Assembly: GCA_035578175.1 (NCBI GenBank)
Contig: JAQMRL010000022.1
Location: forward strand, 124,001-188,000
DNA length: 64,000 nucleotides
Direction: 5' to 3'
Source: Catonia carolina
Taxonomy: Eukaryota; Arthropoda; Insecta; Hemiptera; Achilidae
Notes under the pieces: generated by a model
Database searches by the model: none
Seen by the model: only the letters and a program-made list of their open reading frames with translations
What the model was told of the DNA's origin: nothing
In this document: positions 34,149 through 46,461 of the stretch, in pieces
Layout of the letters: each line of letters opens with the position of its first letter
How positions within the stretch are numbered: the stretch's first letter is position 1
Program-made: the position numbers and the translations under genes

Positions 34149-34725
34149 GGTGATCGTAAAGTCGCACACCGAAATTTTTCTTCTTTGTAGTAATTTTAGC
34201 TAATTTTTTAAAATATATTTTAATTACGGAATGATTTTGTGTTCGGAATGATTACGGAATATTTTATGGTAGAATTGCTAGATCAAGGGTCCATGCAACA
34301 GTGGGCGTGGCAACAAGCAGTTTGTTTCGTCCAATCAACAATGTGTTTTAAGCAAGACCAACGCGTCTTTACTGTTGTGAGTTGCTGCGAATCGAAATTG
34401 TACGGGAAGACTTAAGATTTTTTAAACTCTTTCCAGCTTCTAATGTGCCAAATAAATCCAATGTAGTCGTTTAGTTAAACATTTTCGGGATGCAGGAAGT
34501 GCGCATGACCATAAGCTTACCATTTACGGTCATGCACATGTTGACAGGTATGGCCGTCCACGTATTTTAACTTACGACAGTCTGCAGACGATAAATGAAA
34601 TACTTATTCGTTCTCCAAAAAAAGTTTATTCTATTATTATATAAAAACGTATTATTTTGTTAATAAATTTTAAAAATTAATGAAAAGAATTTGTTGTCAT
34701 TTGGGTGCGTGACTTTACGATCATC
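34149..34725 (+). mobile_element. 577-bp internally deleted mariner-like element
   Basis: The ends are inverted repeats: GGTGATCGTAAAGTCGCACACC at the left is matched by GGTGCGTGACTTTACGATCATC at the right, with two or three mismatches. TA lies at both outer borders. Inside is a transposase N-terminal fragment only; the catalytic region has been lost by internal deletion. Confidence 0.8.
34395..34625 (+). pseudogene. mariner-like transposase N-terminal (helix-turn-helix) remnant
   Basis: Read across a frameshift: FFKLFPASNVPNKSNVV, VKHFRDAGSAHDHKL, then YGRPRILTYDSLQTINEIL and RSPKKS. This is the N-terminal DNA-binding region of a Tc1/mariner-type transposase, ending with the 'GRPR-x-(L/V)-T-x-(D/E)-x-x-x-x-I' linker. 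The DDE domain that should follow is absent. Confidence 0.75.
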
Positions 34726-34793
34726 TATATTTAGTTTTAATTTTGATATCTCATGATATCTTTACTCCAGAGTCATTTCATCTTTAACTTTTT

Positions 34794-35693
34794 ACTTTCT
34801 CTTGCCTATATGAACATATAGGAAGGAAAGTATTTTTTTTCATATCGAGTTTTCACCGGATCTGCACGTTTTTCAGACCCCTGAACCCAAAAAAACATGT
34901 TTTTAGCGATTGGTATGTGTGTGTGTGAACAGAATATCTCAAGAACGGAACATCGTACGAACTTGAAACTTGAAACTTAAGTTACATAATATTACTACCG
35001 GACCCGATACGAACATTTTCATCAAAATCGGTGAACCGGAAGTAGTAGTTTATTCGTGTAATTTTTCACTTTTTTGCGATTTTCTCAAAAAGGGTCCTAC
35101 GACTCTTTTAACATCGCCTGGTTTACTAAAAAATTTTATGCTCTACAAGATAGGGTGGCGCCATATTTGCTGTAATTCTTGGTGAAGCTGTTTTTGCGTA
35201 AAAAAATTGTTTTTTCTAAGATTACGGCTTTAATATGCATTTTAGCGAAAAAATTTATGTAATAAAAAAGTGTAGAAAATTTAAAAACCTACAACTTTTA
35301 TTTCAAACATTTTTTGTGTTACGCTTAGTTCAGCGGTAATTAGCGGTTTTCTGTTTTTTTCTCTCAAAAAGTGTGAAAAATCGATTTTTTAAGATTTCGG
35401 CCATTTTACGACAAAAGTGTATAATCTAATTTATAGGAAATTAAAAGATCTACAACTTTTATTAAAAACATTTTTCTCTACATAGCCAAGTTTAGCGTGA
35501 AAGAGTGATTTTCCGTATTTTTAATCCAAACTGACGTCGATTTTCATTTTGCGTCTTTCACTCATTATTAAAATAAGGTTATGTTTTTGAGGTTAATTTT
35601 TTGTTTATTTGTAATGTTTTATTACTAATGTTAGGTTATATTGGTCATTATTTGCATTGGCAAGAGAAAGTTGTGTGAGTGTTTCACACCAGA
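34794..35693 (+). mobile_element. family H element, complete copy
   Basis: 900 bp from ACTTTCTCTTGCC to CACACCAGA, with a very short TG tract (34915-34927). The internal palindrome, the inverted GGCAAGAGAAAGT and the terminal hairpin are all present. It lies 68 bp right of the deleted mariner-like element. Confidence 0.9.
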
Positions 35694-35699
35694 TTTTTT

Positions 35700-37180
35700 T
35701 GATAACACCTCAGATAGTGTGTTTCTTTTCAAATTATTTTTAATCTAATGAGAAAAGATATAATATTCAAATACAGGAGTATGACAGCGTAAGACGAGGA
35801 ATTGGTATATTTCTTAAGAGGTTCAGCCATGGAATTCGATCTGCGAGCCCTAAACTTTCGAAATGATATGATAAAAATTTGGTCACCAAATAATTTTATG
35901 AAATTCTACATATCCATTTTGTATTAAATGATAATAAGAATGAGAATATTAGGTTTGTATAAATATGTTTTACTAAACCAACAAACCGGGAACGAGAACA
36001 ATGTTTCCTCTTAAATTTCTCTAACAAGCTTACACATTCGGAATCCCAACTAGGACTTAAATCAACTCCTCTACCATTTACATTTCATCATTTCCAGCGA
36101 CCTACCCATTTACCCTTTTACCCTATTACCCTGTCGTCATCATCGACAAAAACAAACAAGAATTAATCAATTTGAGAGGAAATTTCAATTATACTCTCTG
36201 ACCCGTTCCAATGTATCAGTTCATAAGAAAAGATAATTTTCATTCGCGCATTAGGATTGTAATTGAAAGACAATATGAAAGATGTAATAAGGAGAGTACG
36301 ATATTATTTCATTCAACTGTTGAAATTTTTGTAATCTTCCTTTATTAGATATTTCTAAATCAGTGTAACAATTTAGATTACGTCTATATAAAATCAAATT
36401 TTCATGGATGAATTTTTGTAGATCACGCTCTTTCGTTGTACTTTTCTTCTTTGTACCTTTCGTAATTGTTCGGCTTTTCATTTTTATGGAAGCTCGTAAT
36501 GTCTAATCAATGATCTATAGGCTACAGTATGATTCTGTGAGTTAGGTCTTTTATCAGTATGATTTTCTCTTTTGAGTATTTTCTACTGAAAAAATTAATA
36601 TTTTATGTATTATATGTCTTGACAATTTTAGTTAAATAAATTATTATATTATAAAATAATGTACAATAATTAGACCCATTTTAGCCAGCCATGAACTGCG
36701 ATTACACAACTACCTGCTACGTCTCTTGTTTTTTTTTTTTTTAGATTTTGTTACCTTTTTCTTATTTTCTGGCTAACTTTTGCGTATTCTTGTTTTGAGA
36801 GTACTGGTTCACTGGCGGCTATGTTGAATAAACAATGTATTAGTCGCTCATACCTTGTGGGTTGAATGATATCATTATACAGTCTGCATGTGAACTGGTA
36901 GCTCTATGCTGGCTTTTAGCTGATCAAGTGAACAGTGCTACATTCATTGACTGAAATAAATGTTGACGTGATCTGCCTACTTTCAATACTCAGTGAATAT
37001 GCTGGGTGTTTTATTAAGAACGCAACCCTGATTATAAGAAGATAGAAGTAATACATGGGTAAATTTTCTGTCCCCCAATCGGTATGTTGGCAACAGTGTA
37101 CTCAAGGCCAACTACCTAAGACAGTTAAAATGTTCCAGTCAAGCATTAGTGTGGTGACAGCAGTCGTTTCGTTATATTGT
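35700..37180. other. intron sequence, no recognisable feature until 37188
   Basis: AT-rich, with a T-run at 36729-36744. An open frame at 36251-36481 (minus) is basic and shows no motif. Confidence 0.45.
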
Positions 37181-37187
37181 GTCAGCA

Positions 37188-37330
37188 ATGGTTTTTTCCA
37201 AGGAAGAACGCGTGCTTAGTGTAGAGACTTTCATAGCGAGTAAATCTTACAAATGTGTGCAAGATAAGTTTTAGTTGAAATTTCCCCGATTTTTGGAAGA
37301 AAAATATGTAAGTAAAATTTCAGTTGAAAT
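37188..37330 (+). pseudogene. mariner-like transposase N-terminal remnant
   Basis: From ATG at 37188 the frame reads MVFSKEERVLSVETFIASKS, then YKCVQDKF, a stop, and LKFPRFLEEKYVS. The pattern 'M-x-FxxEERVxxVETxxxSKSYKxVQxxFxxKFP' is the N-terminal helix-turn-helix start of a mariner-like transposase. The internal stop and the loss of everything after it show it is dead. Element ends were not found; 'aagaacgcaacc' near 37017 may be a remnant. Confidence 0.65.
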
Positions 37331-37665
37331 TTTGTATGATTAGATTTTGTAAGATAAGTAGTTATGTTCTGTTTCTCCTTAGACACATACTTCAACTTTG
37401 CCGTTTTTGTTCTGAACACTTTTCTGATCCTTAAATACCTTTTATTGTACAGATATTTCTGAACTTCTTTCATCCCAGAAACTTATGTTTTTGTACTTTC
37501 ATGAAAATTCAGAAGCCTGTTTACTATCCATTCTGGTTTCATTTCCCTGATGTTTCCACGGAAAGTCATTCTATTTTTCATCGTGGTCAAGATCTTCTCA
37601 AATTTGGCTTACAACTCTTTGTTCGGTGTTAAGTGGTATGCGAACTCATTCACCGTCATCTTTTT

Positions 37666-38564
37666 ACTTTCTCTTGCCTATATGAATATATAGGAAGGAA
37701 AGTATTGTTTCCATGTCGATTTTTCGAAATCGAGTTTTCACCGGATCTAAGCTTACACGTTTTCAGACCCCCTGAACCCAAAAACATGTTTTTAGCGATT
37801 GGTGTGTGTGTTTGTTTATGGGAACAGAATATCTCAAGAACGGAACACCGTAAAAACTTGAAACTTAAGTTAAATACTACTACCGGACCCGACACGAACA
37901 TTTTCATCAAAATCGGTTGACCGGGAGTAGTTTATTCGTGTCATTTTTCACTTTTTGCGATTTTCTCAAAAACGGCTCCTACGAATCTTTTAAAAATCGC
38001 CACATGTACTAAACTTGTATGCTCTACAAGATAGGGTAGGCGCCATATCTGCTGAAATGCTTGGGGAGGTTTTTTCTCGTAAAAAAATGATTTTTTTTAA
38101 GATTGCGGCTTTAATATGCATTTTAGCGGAAAAATGTATATAATAAAAGTTGTAGAACACTTAAAATCCTTCAAACATTTTTTTATAACGCCTAGTTTAG
38201 CAGTAATTAGCGATTTTCTGTTTTTTCCACGAAAATTTGTAAATAATGGTTTTTTTTAAGATTGCAGCCTTAATAATGCATTTTACGACAAAAGTATAGA
38301 TAATCAAATTTATAGAAAATTTAAAGTTCTACATCTTTTATTTAGAGAATTTTTCTCTAGAAAGCCTAGTTTAGCGTGAAAGAGTAATTTTCCGTATTTT
38401 AAAGCCAAACTGAGGTTTATTTTAATTTTGCATCATTCACTCATGATTAAAAATAGGTTATGTGTTAGTATTTTTGTGTATTTCTAATGTTTTTTTACTA
38501 ATGTTAGGTTATATTGGTCATTTTTTCATTGGCAAGAGAAAGTGTGCGAGTGTTTCTCACCAAA
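37666..38564 (+). mobile_element. family H element, near-complete copy
   Basis: It starts ACTTTCTCTTGCC and ends with a diverged hairpin 'gtgcgagtgtttctcaccaa'. The TG tract is reduced to about 10 bp (37802-37811). Part of the internal palindrome is deleted near 38160. Confidence 0.85.
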
Positions 38565-38569
38565 CTTTT

Positions 38570-40680
38570 GGTTCTTGGGATCTTCCTTAAAAAAATTGTT
38601 TTTTGTCTATTTTTGAGACGCATATAAGCAATCTGGATTGACAACTGTATTACAGTGTATGTAATGAGTAATAGAAAATAATTTTGAACTAATTATATCA
38701 GATAGTAAACTCTATAATAAATATCCACATGAATTTAAAATACTGAACGTAATAAAAAGCAAATAAATTAATGAAAAATGAATAGGCAAGAATAAATTGA
38801 TTGCATATTCCGTGTGTCGTGAGCGTACGCTTTTTAAGAGTATGTAATTAGTAACCGTATCAGTGAATGCAACCTCCACACATTTAATTACACACCCGGT
38901 GGCTACTTCGCACACACGCGCACTAGTGGTCAAATAAAACAAATATCAATTCACTCCTCCTTTACATTTTTTAAATATAACTCTATAAAATATTTCTGTT
39001 GATTTCGCTCATTCTTTAGCGAGGTTTAAAAGGTAAATTTATCCAATTAATTATTTTTAAGTTACTACCTTTATTATTTTCATATTTTATTTATTTAATA
39101 TCAAGCTGAGAAATCTACTCTAAACTTAATTCAATAGTGTATTATAATATTATGTTTTAATTAAAACGTTAATAGAATGTTTCATTCAATTTGACACGAA
39201 CGTTACTATATTTATCCTGTGTATGTAAATCTACTGAAGCGGTGCTTTGATGGTGGAAATTAAACAGTTGATAATAATTTGTTACGTGAATGAACAGAAA
39301 TTATGATTTCTATTCAATTACATTATGTTATATAATTTATTTCTATTATGTATTAATTTATTTAGCTTTTTCTATAAGTTAATTGAATTTATATTTAGGC
39401 ATATTTAATATTAATATTATATTTAAATGTATTCAGCTAGATAAACTGAGTACGTACATTTATATCGTAATTTTTCTCAGGAGTAATTTTTTATATAAAT
39501 CGGCATGATTGTTGTAAACTGGTTTCTTAAAGAATATTTTTGTTGATTTTATCTTTATTCTGCTCTAAGTAAATGCATTTTTACTTTAAAACAACAACTT
39601 AATTTCATCGCTGCTTGTTACTGGATTTTTCTTTCTTGTTTGAATTCGAGCAGTAACATCCGTCGGTGTTTGTTAATATAACTTTGTCGCTCGCCCAACC
39701 GGTGTTACTTAACAGTTGAAAGTAATTTTCGGTCAGCTTACTAACAGAAATGTATGCCGATTTTCAGAATTTTAACTCATTTGGAAGGTTTAGGAATAAT
39801 ATAATTTGTTTTACAGTTGACAAAGAAGGCGTTCTTTGTAACCGTAAAGTTTTTGTAAACCGTTCACTTATGAGTTAAGGTGAGACTTTATGATGGTTTT
39901 CACTGAAAATGTTAATTTTCGGTTTTTTATGTTTTTCAATAGTTTAGACTTATATCTACAAGATAAACATTAAATTACGCCAAAAAATTATTTTAATGAA
40001 AAATTTAAGTTTTTAGCAGGCATATCCAGAAAAATGATTTCACCAAGGACCGATATTTTTCGTAATTTTATACCAATCGTTTTAAAGCAAAGGGAATTTT
40101 AATTTTGTTAAAATATCTGCGTTACTGTATTTGATATTCTCAGCTGTTGGTACAGCTTTCTAACCAACTGTTGATGGGAAATTTATTTGTTTGTGTACAT
40201 TTTCTTTTTGATTTGTTCCTTTTTGTTTTTTGGCTGTTCCCGTAAATTTATATTTTAAAATTTAGGTACATTTTTTCGGAACCCATTAAACCTAGCTGGC
40301 TAAATTTGTTACCAGTTATTCATCTCTTATATGCACAAATACCGACATTTTAATGACTTCCTCAGATTCTCAAACAATTACTAATATCCAAAAAACGTAT
40401 AAAGAAATTTATAACTATTTTATGTTATTCGTTAATTTGTTTTTAATTTCATGGGCTCACAGATTAAATTGAAAAATTGTGAGTAGGTAGAGAAATCTGA
40501 CAACTAAAAGTGTGTAAAGTTTTATTTATCTATATTTTACCAATCCTATGAAAAAAGTACCTAAAAATAGCAAATTTAACATTGGCATACAAAGTACAGT
40601 TTCCCCTTAATGAATGAATGAATGAATGAGTCAAGTCAGTTAGTTTAGATTTCGCATTTATGTACAGAGATTGTTAGAAA
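38570..40680. other. intron sequence, no recognisable feature
   Basis: AT-rich. A (TGAA)n stretch lies at 40611-40630. The open frame at 38712-38942 (minus) has no known motif. Confidence 0.45.
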
Positions 40681-40684
40681 TAAA

Positions 40685-40757
40685 CTTATTTTAGTTTATT
40701 CAACGTCTAAACAACATTTTGGTCATTAGCGACAATTTCAGTGGGTTACAAAATGGT
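40685..40757 (-). repeat. SINE family D, 3' part
   Basis: 'tttattcaacgtctaaacaa' and 'ggtcattagcgacaatttc' match the reverse of the family D end. Confidence 0.55.
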
Positions 40758-40943
40758 GTGTTTTAAATGTGCAATATTTTCCATACCCTATCCCAGAATA
40801 AAACACTAATTATTCCATTTTGTAGTCTAGTAAGCTATTATAATCACTAGTTGGAGCAGCTATAAACCACAAGAAAAATTGTTATTTGATTTAAATGTGT
40901 TCAATAGAAGATCAGTTCCCAGGTTTTCAACTTTGTTATTTTT

Positions 40944-41078
40944 ACTTTCTCTTGCGTATATGAATATATAGGAAGGAAAGTAATCTTTTCATGTCGATTT
41001 TTTGAAATCGAGTTTTCACCAGATCTGCACGTTTTCAGACCCCCTGAACCCAAAAAAACATTTTTTAGCGATTGGTCT

Positions 41079-41109
<31 letters not shown>

Positions 41110-41438
41110 CGCGCGCGCGCGCGCGTGCGTGCGTGCGTGCGTGCGTGTGTGTGTACAAAATATCTCAAGAATGGAACATCCTACGAACTTCAAACTTGAA
41201 ACTTAGATACCACTACTGCACCCGACACGAACATTTTTATCAAAATCGGCCAACCGGAAGTAGTAGTTTATTTGTCTCATTTTTCACTTTTTGCGATTTT
41301 CTCAAAAACGGGTGCTACGATTTTTTTCAAATTGCTTGGTTTACTAAATTTTTTATACTTTACAAGATAGGGTAGGCGAGGCGATATGTCTGCTGAAATT
41401 CTTGGTGAGGCTGTTTTTTCGTAAAAACATTGTTTTTA
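40944..41438 (+). mobile_element. family H element, 5' half
   Basis: It starts ACTTTCTCTTGCG and follows the consensus to 'gaggctgttttttcgtaaaa', then stops abruptly; the 3' half is missing. It carries the longest alternating tract, TG then CG then GTGC repeats, at 41078-41157. Its end lies 436 bp before exon 2. Confidence 0.85.
41078..41157. repeat. alternating purine-pyrimidine microsatellite (TG)n(CG)n(TGCG)n
   Basis: About 80 bp of strict purine-pyrimidine alternation: a TG run, then about 13 CG units, TGCG units and again TG. Such sequence readily adopts left-handed Z-DNA. It is the expanded internal microsatellite of the family H copy around it. Confidence 0.9.
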
Positions 41439-41874
41439 GTCTTGTTACGTCTTCGCTATTATCAAGTAAATTAAGCGCTAAAGAATTTGGGTGATCTGCT
41501 CATTTTTCTTGATATTTAGAACTTAGCTGCGTAATTTCTTCTTTCACGGTGTTTACACGTAAGTCCTTATTCAACGCATCATTTGTCACATACCATGGAG
41601 CATTTGTTATAATTCGTAAAACGTTTGACTGAAATCGTTGGATGATAGCAAGATTCTGTGAAAGCTGATTTTCTTTGACGAGAAACGTTTTTTATGAATT
41701 GTTATGGGTTTTAGGAGTGGTCGTAATGGTAGGGAGAAAGCGATGGGGCAATGAGAGATGATCGAAAGGGTATGGTTTTTGAAAATGATTATAAAAGTTT
41801 GTATACATTTATGTTTACTCATCTGTAGCTGTACTTTGAAGGGTTTAACAAATGTTTTTATTATTCTGTTACAG

Positions 41875-42044
41875 ATTTTAAGAGATATAAGACAGGGTCT
41901 TTTACAATTGGGCCGTGGCGTAGGTGATGATACTTATATGTATGATGATGAAATGCAACGGTTAGGACAACATTGGTATGATGAACCACCTTACGAAAGT
42001 GATCCTGAAGACTTCCTTATGGCTGATACCGCCAATAATAGCAG
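41875..42044 (+). CDS. SLY/SASH-like adaptor, exon 2 (residues 20-76)
   Basis: A 170-nt exon between TTCTGTTACAG and the donor CAG|GTACTT. It enters in phase 0 and ends after two bases of a codon, with no stop in frame. The peptide starts ILRDIRQGLLQ, is then acidic and tyrosine-rich (DDTYMYDDEMQ, HWYDEPPYESDPEDF) and ends MADTANNSR. The several Tyr residues in acidic context could be phosphorylation or docking sites, but that is inference. Codon use and composition stand out from the AT-rich introns on both sides. It corresponds to the segment before the SH3 domain in SLY/SASH proteins; I cannot assign a named domain from sequence alone. Confidence 0.85.
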
Positions 42045-43600
42045 GTACTTGTAATATACCTAATTTATTGTTTTTTAAAGTCACTTATTATTTTATCCTT
42101 TTGAAGTACTGTCAAACATTTATACACTTAAGAAAAATTTTCACACACCTACATGAAGCCTTCTGTTTTTTATTGCTGTTTTTCGTCTTTCCAAGAATTT
42201 TCCATTTTTTCCCTGTACTGTCCATTTTTCCTTTCTTTTGACCGTGTCTTATTGTCTTCTCGTTCTCTTGCAACCCCTCAAATTCTTTAAACTTTTTCTA
42301 AATTCATTTCTATTCTCTATCCTATCTTAACTCCTTCATATCTTTTTCATTTTCTGTAAATCATCTGTTATGTTTTTGACATTTTTGGATCTATTAAATA
42401 ACTGTTTAGTAAATCTTTTGGTCCATTCTATAGATGTAGTATCAATAAAACAGATTTTTTTCTCATAGTCCATTATCTTTTCTATTTTTCCTTTCCCAAT
42501 TATGTATTAATTACTTCTTACCTATACACTACATTTTAATTTTTCTGATGACTTTTCTCTCTGTCATTTCTGCTTTCTTCCTAACACCTATTTAAAATCT
42601 ATTGAACAGTAAACATTATTATATGAGACGAATTCGTTACTCCCTTTAAAAAGAATAATTATTAGTTTCCTAAAAAAAATTAAAATATATGACGAATACC
42701 AGAATTACGTATCTCGTTGATGCAAAATACACTTAAATTGAAAAATCAATAGCTTCAAGAAAACCTCAGAAGAAGCGAGAAAGGATGGCCGCTGAATTCC
42801 ACAGCATGTACAACCTGTTTCGTTTATAATCTGCAGTATAGTTATTTATAAGTTTCCTTAGAATTCATAGTTTTTTAAATGGATTGTAAATTATACAATA
42901 TAGATAATAATTTATTAACTATCAAATTTATCTACGTATGTATGTTTCATAAGTATGTACTGTTTCATAAGTCTATAAAAATTCTTAGTTTTTGTATTGT
43001 ATTTTATAAAAGATGTGAAATACGACATCTGGTTGACGAAGGTGTTTTTACTACTAATTTATTGTGCCTATATTAAAGTCTCGCAAACTCGACATTGTAT
43101 ATACACGGCACCGTTTGCAAGGTAATTAGTAGGAAACCAATTAAGCGGTTTGTTGCTTTTTAATTACTTCTAAGATACCGTCTTGAGCTTCTTTCAACAT
43201 TTGTCGAAATCTTACACGGAATTGCGTAAATATACGTGTACGCACGTACGCATTTACGTTGATTTATGTGTATAATTTAAATTTTAAGCAATTACAGTGA
43301 CTATATTCTGAAATTTGGGAGTAGCCTAATTTAGTTGTACATTTTTATAGTGTTTGTAGCAGTACCGAACCATATTATTACTATTATTATATATATATAT
43401 TATATCTCCCCTGGCAAGATGCGTTCAATTATGAATATTGTTGATGGTTGCGGGGTTGATATATTCAACAGGAATATATCAACATTCAAGAGGAAAATTG
43501 TATTATGTTGAATGGGTTGATCCAGTTGGGACATCTATATGACAAGTTGGTTGGTGAACTGAGTAGCCTACCAGCGTTATTAAGTCATAAAGGACTCCTT
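42045..43600. other. intron 2, left part; no recognisable feature
   Basis: 42100-42560 is pyrimidine-rich. 43385-43405 is a TA run. 43430-43560 contains repeated TTGATATATTCAACA-like words of unknown origin. Confidence 0.45.
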
Positions 43601-44240
43601 TTTTGATATTTTTTTTTTTTTACTTGGCTGTTAGCTCGGTTGTTTTTCTTGTTGTTAGTGTTCTATTCTTTCTCTTAGTTATCTTTTCACGCTGTAGGTG
43701 TGATATCATTGACAATCCCTGCACTAATTTCCTAATAGGCTTACAGGCATATGTAGTTAGTTAAGTGTTTTTCTTTTGAAGTCCCCTGGATTTACGTCCC
43801 AATAGGTAAGTGCAGTGTTTCAAGGATTTTTATCTGTTGCTGCATTCTTCAACTCATGTAGGTCGTCCCCGCTTCCCTGTTAGTTACTTTCATGGAGGTT
43901 GGGATGGCTGTAAGGGGTGAATGGAGGCCATCTCAAAAAATATATTTTTATTATTATTATTTGTGTGCCGTATTCTCAGTGGACTTTGGCGGTCATCATA
44001 GTGCATTTAATTTTATCCAGTGGGGAGGACCATTCAAGTGTGACCAATCCGTTGTCTCAGGATTTTGAGCCATGATGGTCGTCTTCATCCAGGATCTCCT
44101 CTACCTTAAATTTTCCCTGCAGTACCTGCCTCAGGAATTCGAATTTTCCCCCTCTCATGACACAAAACATGAATATTAGCATTCGCCGTTAGTAGCACAT
44201 TGATGTGTTGTTTTCTCGTTCACGGTAACATTCATTACCT
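43600..44240. repeat. GC-richer stretch, probable degraded repeat
   Basis: Phrases such as 'gtccccgcttccctgttagt' and 'tgaatggaggccatctc' contrast with the AT-rich surroundings and suggest a decayed interspersed repeat. No family was recognised. Confidence 0.3.
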
Positions 44241-44339
44241 GGCTACAAAATTTTATTCACTTTGTTGCACGACATAAAAATTTATATATATTTGTGTGAA
44301 TGTGTTATACTATTATAATACAACAATTATTAATTATTT

Positions 44340-45010
44340 AATACAACAATTTTCACTTTATTGTCTAAAAAGCGCTCTTGTATCTACGCCGTACATACCA
44401 GTCGTGTTGGTCCTTTAGCCATGATGTTTTTCCGACCTGGACCACGTTTACCCACTATTTTGCATTGCATGATAATTTTTTTCATTGCATGAAACAGTGT
44501 ATTTTTGATCTTTCATCATGTCTGAAGTATGCCAGTCTCTATTCTTTAAATGTGCCCATAATTTCAAAGCTCTTGTCCAAACGATGGAGTATCTTGGAGT
44601 TGGAGACTTTTCCATCCAAGAAACTTTCAACATCCTTTAATTTTTATTTAATTTATAATTGTAATCAGTAAGGAGCAGAATGTAAGGGGGCTCACATGTG
44701 AGGAGGTTGACCGCAACCTCCTGGCCACTTGATTCTTCTTTCTTTAGGACCACATCTCGAACGTCTCAAGTCATTATTTATATCATCTTTGTTCAGCCTC
44801 AACACCATACAACAGAGTTAAAACACGTAACAGCAATGTAAGCGAACTTTAAGCAAATTTTGACGTACCTACTACATTAAAATTTCCCCATTTCCCTAAA
44901 TTCTATGAGAGCTTGTTCTATTCTTGATCTTATCTTCGTTCGATTATCGCCATTTTTATTTTACAGACAACCAAAATTTGAAACTTGATGAATATGTTAC
45001 AGTTTTTTGC
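44340..45010 (-). pseudogene. non-LTR retrotransposon C-terminal remnant, split by inserted sequence
   Basis: The minus-strand reading includes VLTLLYGVEA and LETFEMW (44745-44860), then, after an interruption, LKVSWMEK and finally TSWLKDQHDWYVRRRYKSAF (44340-44640). LYG-x-EA ... LE-x-FEMW ... RML-x-xSW ... SWLK is the usual C-terminal order of a LINE ORF2. About 100 bp with non-LINE sequence separates FEMW from LKVSW, where only a few residues are expected. Confidence 0.75.
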
Positions 45011-45073
45011 CGTTTTCAGTAATATGAGCCCCTCAGATTCTGCTCCTTACTAATTACAATTATAAATTAAATA
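44645..45073. repeat. long inverted repeat (arms 44645-44690 and 45029-45073)
   Basis: The left arm 'ttgtaatcagtaaggagcag' plus flanks is repeated inverted on the right ('ctgctccttactaattacaa'). The match is about 45 bp with three or four mismatches. The arms enclose LINE fragments and a GC-rich phrase, 'gaccgcaacctcctggccac', that recurs near 45408. Confidence 0.7.
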
Positions 45074-45199
45074 ATTATACAGTACCTTTTAGGCTAGTTC
45101 ATTTTAGTAATAATTTTATTTTATATAAACTGACATTATTGATAACCTGACACTCCTCAGACCCATTGGTTTTATATTTTATGGGTTTATATATTGTTT

Positions 45200-46120
45200 T
45201 ACTACATGTAACCGTTTTCGTCTAGGGGTCTGACGGGCGTTCCTGACCCCTGAGATGTGCGAAAATAATTCTAAATTACCCCCACTAATTTTATTATGGT
45301 TTTGTTCTTTTGTATCCGAGGCGGCGAGAAACACTCATGTTCACTCCCTCACGATGGGAAAGTAGTGTTGGACTCAATTGAGGCGTCCTCGTCCTGTCCC
45401 AAGGAGACCGCAACCTCCTACCAACCAAAAACCCACCGCCTTGCCACTTGATTCGACATCTGCAAAAATCCCCCACCTCCCTCAGAACTGTTTATATAAT
45501 ACTGCAAGGGAAATGTCGGGTTAAAATTTACACACTGTCAGCGGGGCGTGAAAGGGAATCGTAGTCTAGTGCCCCCTCGCTGTCACCGACCAACACTCAC
45601 TCTCTCACTTTCGTTCATCTCTTTCATTACCAACTCCGAAAATAATGTATTTATGTGTTTATTTTATGAGATTGAGACAGGATTCATGTATGATGGGATA
45701 GGGCGATCACGCTGGTCTCTAGATGTCTCCTTCCTCCGCTATCTCTCGATCATCCTCTCTGTAAACTGAGTGACCAGCTCCCAGCTCATCTCACAGCATC
45801 GCTGCCCATTCTCTCTCTGTGAGCTCCACAGTGCAACTCCTATCTTCTCAGATGTCTCCATTCTTTCGAGGCCAAAATAGGGACATCTTTCAATTATATA
45901 AGCAATGAATTCCTCGTCTTTACTGTCATTTCGACATTCGGCAAGTGTCGACATTTCGGCACTTCACCAAGTTTGAACGTCGTCAAATATGCCATATTAA
46001 AACGTCAAATATCAAATATACTTATACATTACGTATTAGTTTCTCGCACAATTCACGGTTATTTAGAATCTAGCCGCCTCGAACAGAGGTCTCGGTTCAA
46101 TGCCCGGTCCAAGAAAGAGT
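45200..46120. other. GC-richer intron stretch with repeat fragments
   Basis: 45405-45455 repeats the phrase 'gaccgcaacctcct' and 'gccacttgattc' seen at 44705. 46068-46120 resembles a tRNA-like SINE head (GTCTCGGTTCAATGCCC). No gene supported. Confidence 0.35.
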
Positions 46121-46254
46121 GACTGGGGTATGGATTATTGTTATTTAAGGCGTACATAGACTTGTAAATGATTTGGTAATGCAGATGCTACTTAATTTAT
46201 AAATGTATTCTATTTTTCAGCATTTAATTCGTTTTGTTTTTCTGTTTTTACCAG

Positions 46255-46461
46255 AGTATGTTTTACGTTGAACGTAAGAACGGAAGGGAGAGGCGGAGAA
46301 AGTGGGGTAATATCATTACGTAGCGCTGGTGATATTTCTTTACCTCACCATCAAAGAGGGCTTCTGTTACCACAACCACCCAATGTTTTACCCCTTATTA
46401 ATTCACATTCGCGTAATCGTGAGAGTGGCGATTACGCAGCTTCTGACGTCCAAAGTGTTTG
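46255..46461 (+). CDS. SLY/SASH-like adaptor, exon 3 (residues 76-145)
   Basis: A 207-nt exon after TTTTTACCAG and before the donor TTTG|GTAAAT. Entry phase matches the previous exon: AG plus A makes an Arg codon. The frame stays open to the end, with two bases left over for the next exon. The peptide is Gly/Arg/Ser-rich at first (RTEGRGGESGVISLRS) and then Pro/Leu-rich (QRGLLLPQPPNVLPLINSHS), so it is probably disordered linker. No catalytic or binding motif was recognised. Exact start and end rest on splice consensus and on phase agreement with exons 2 and 4. Confidence 0.78.
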
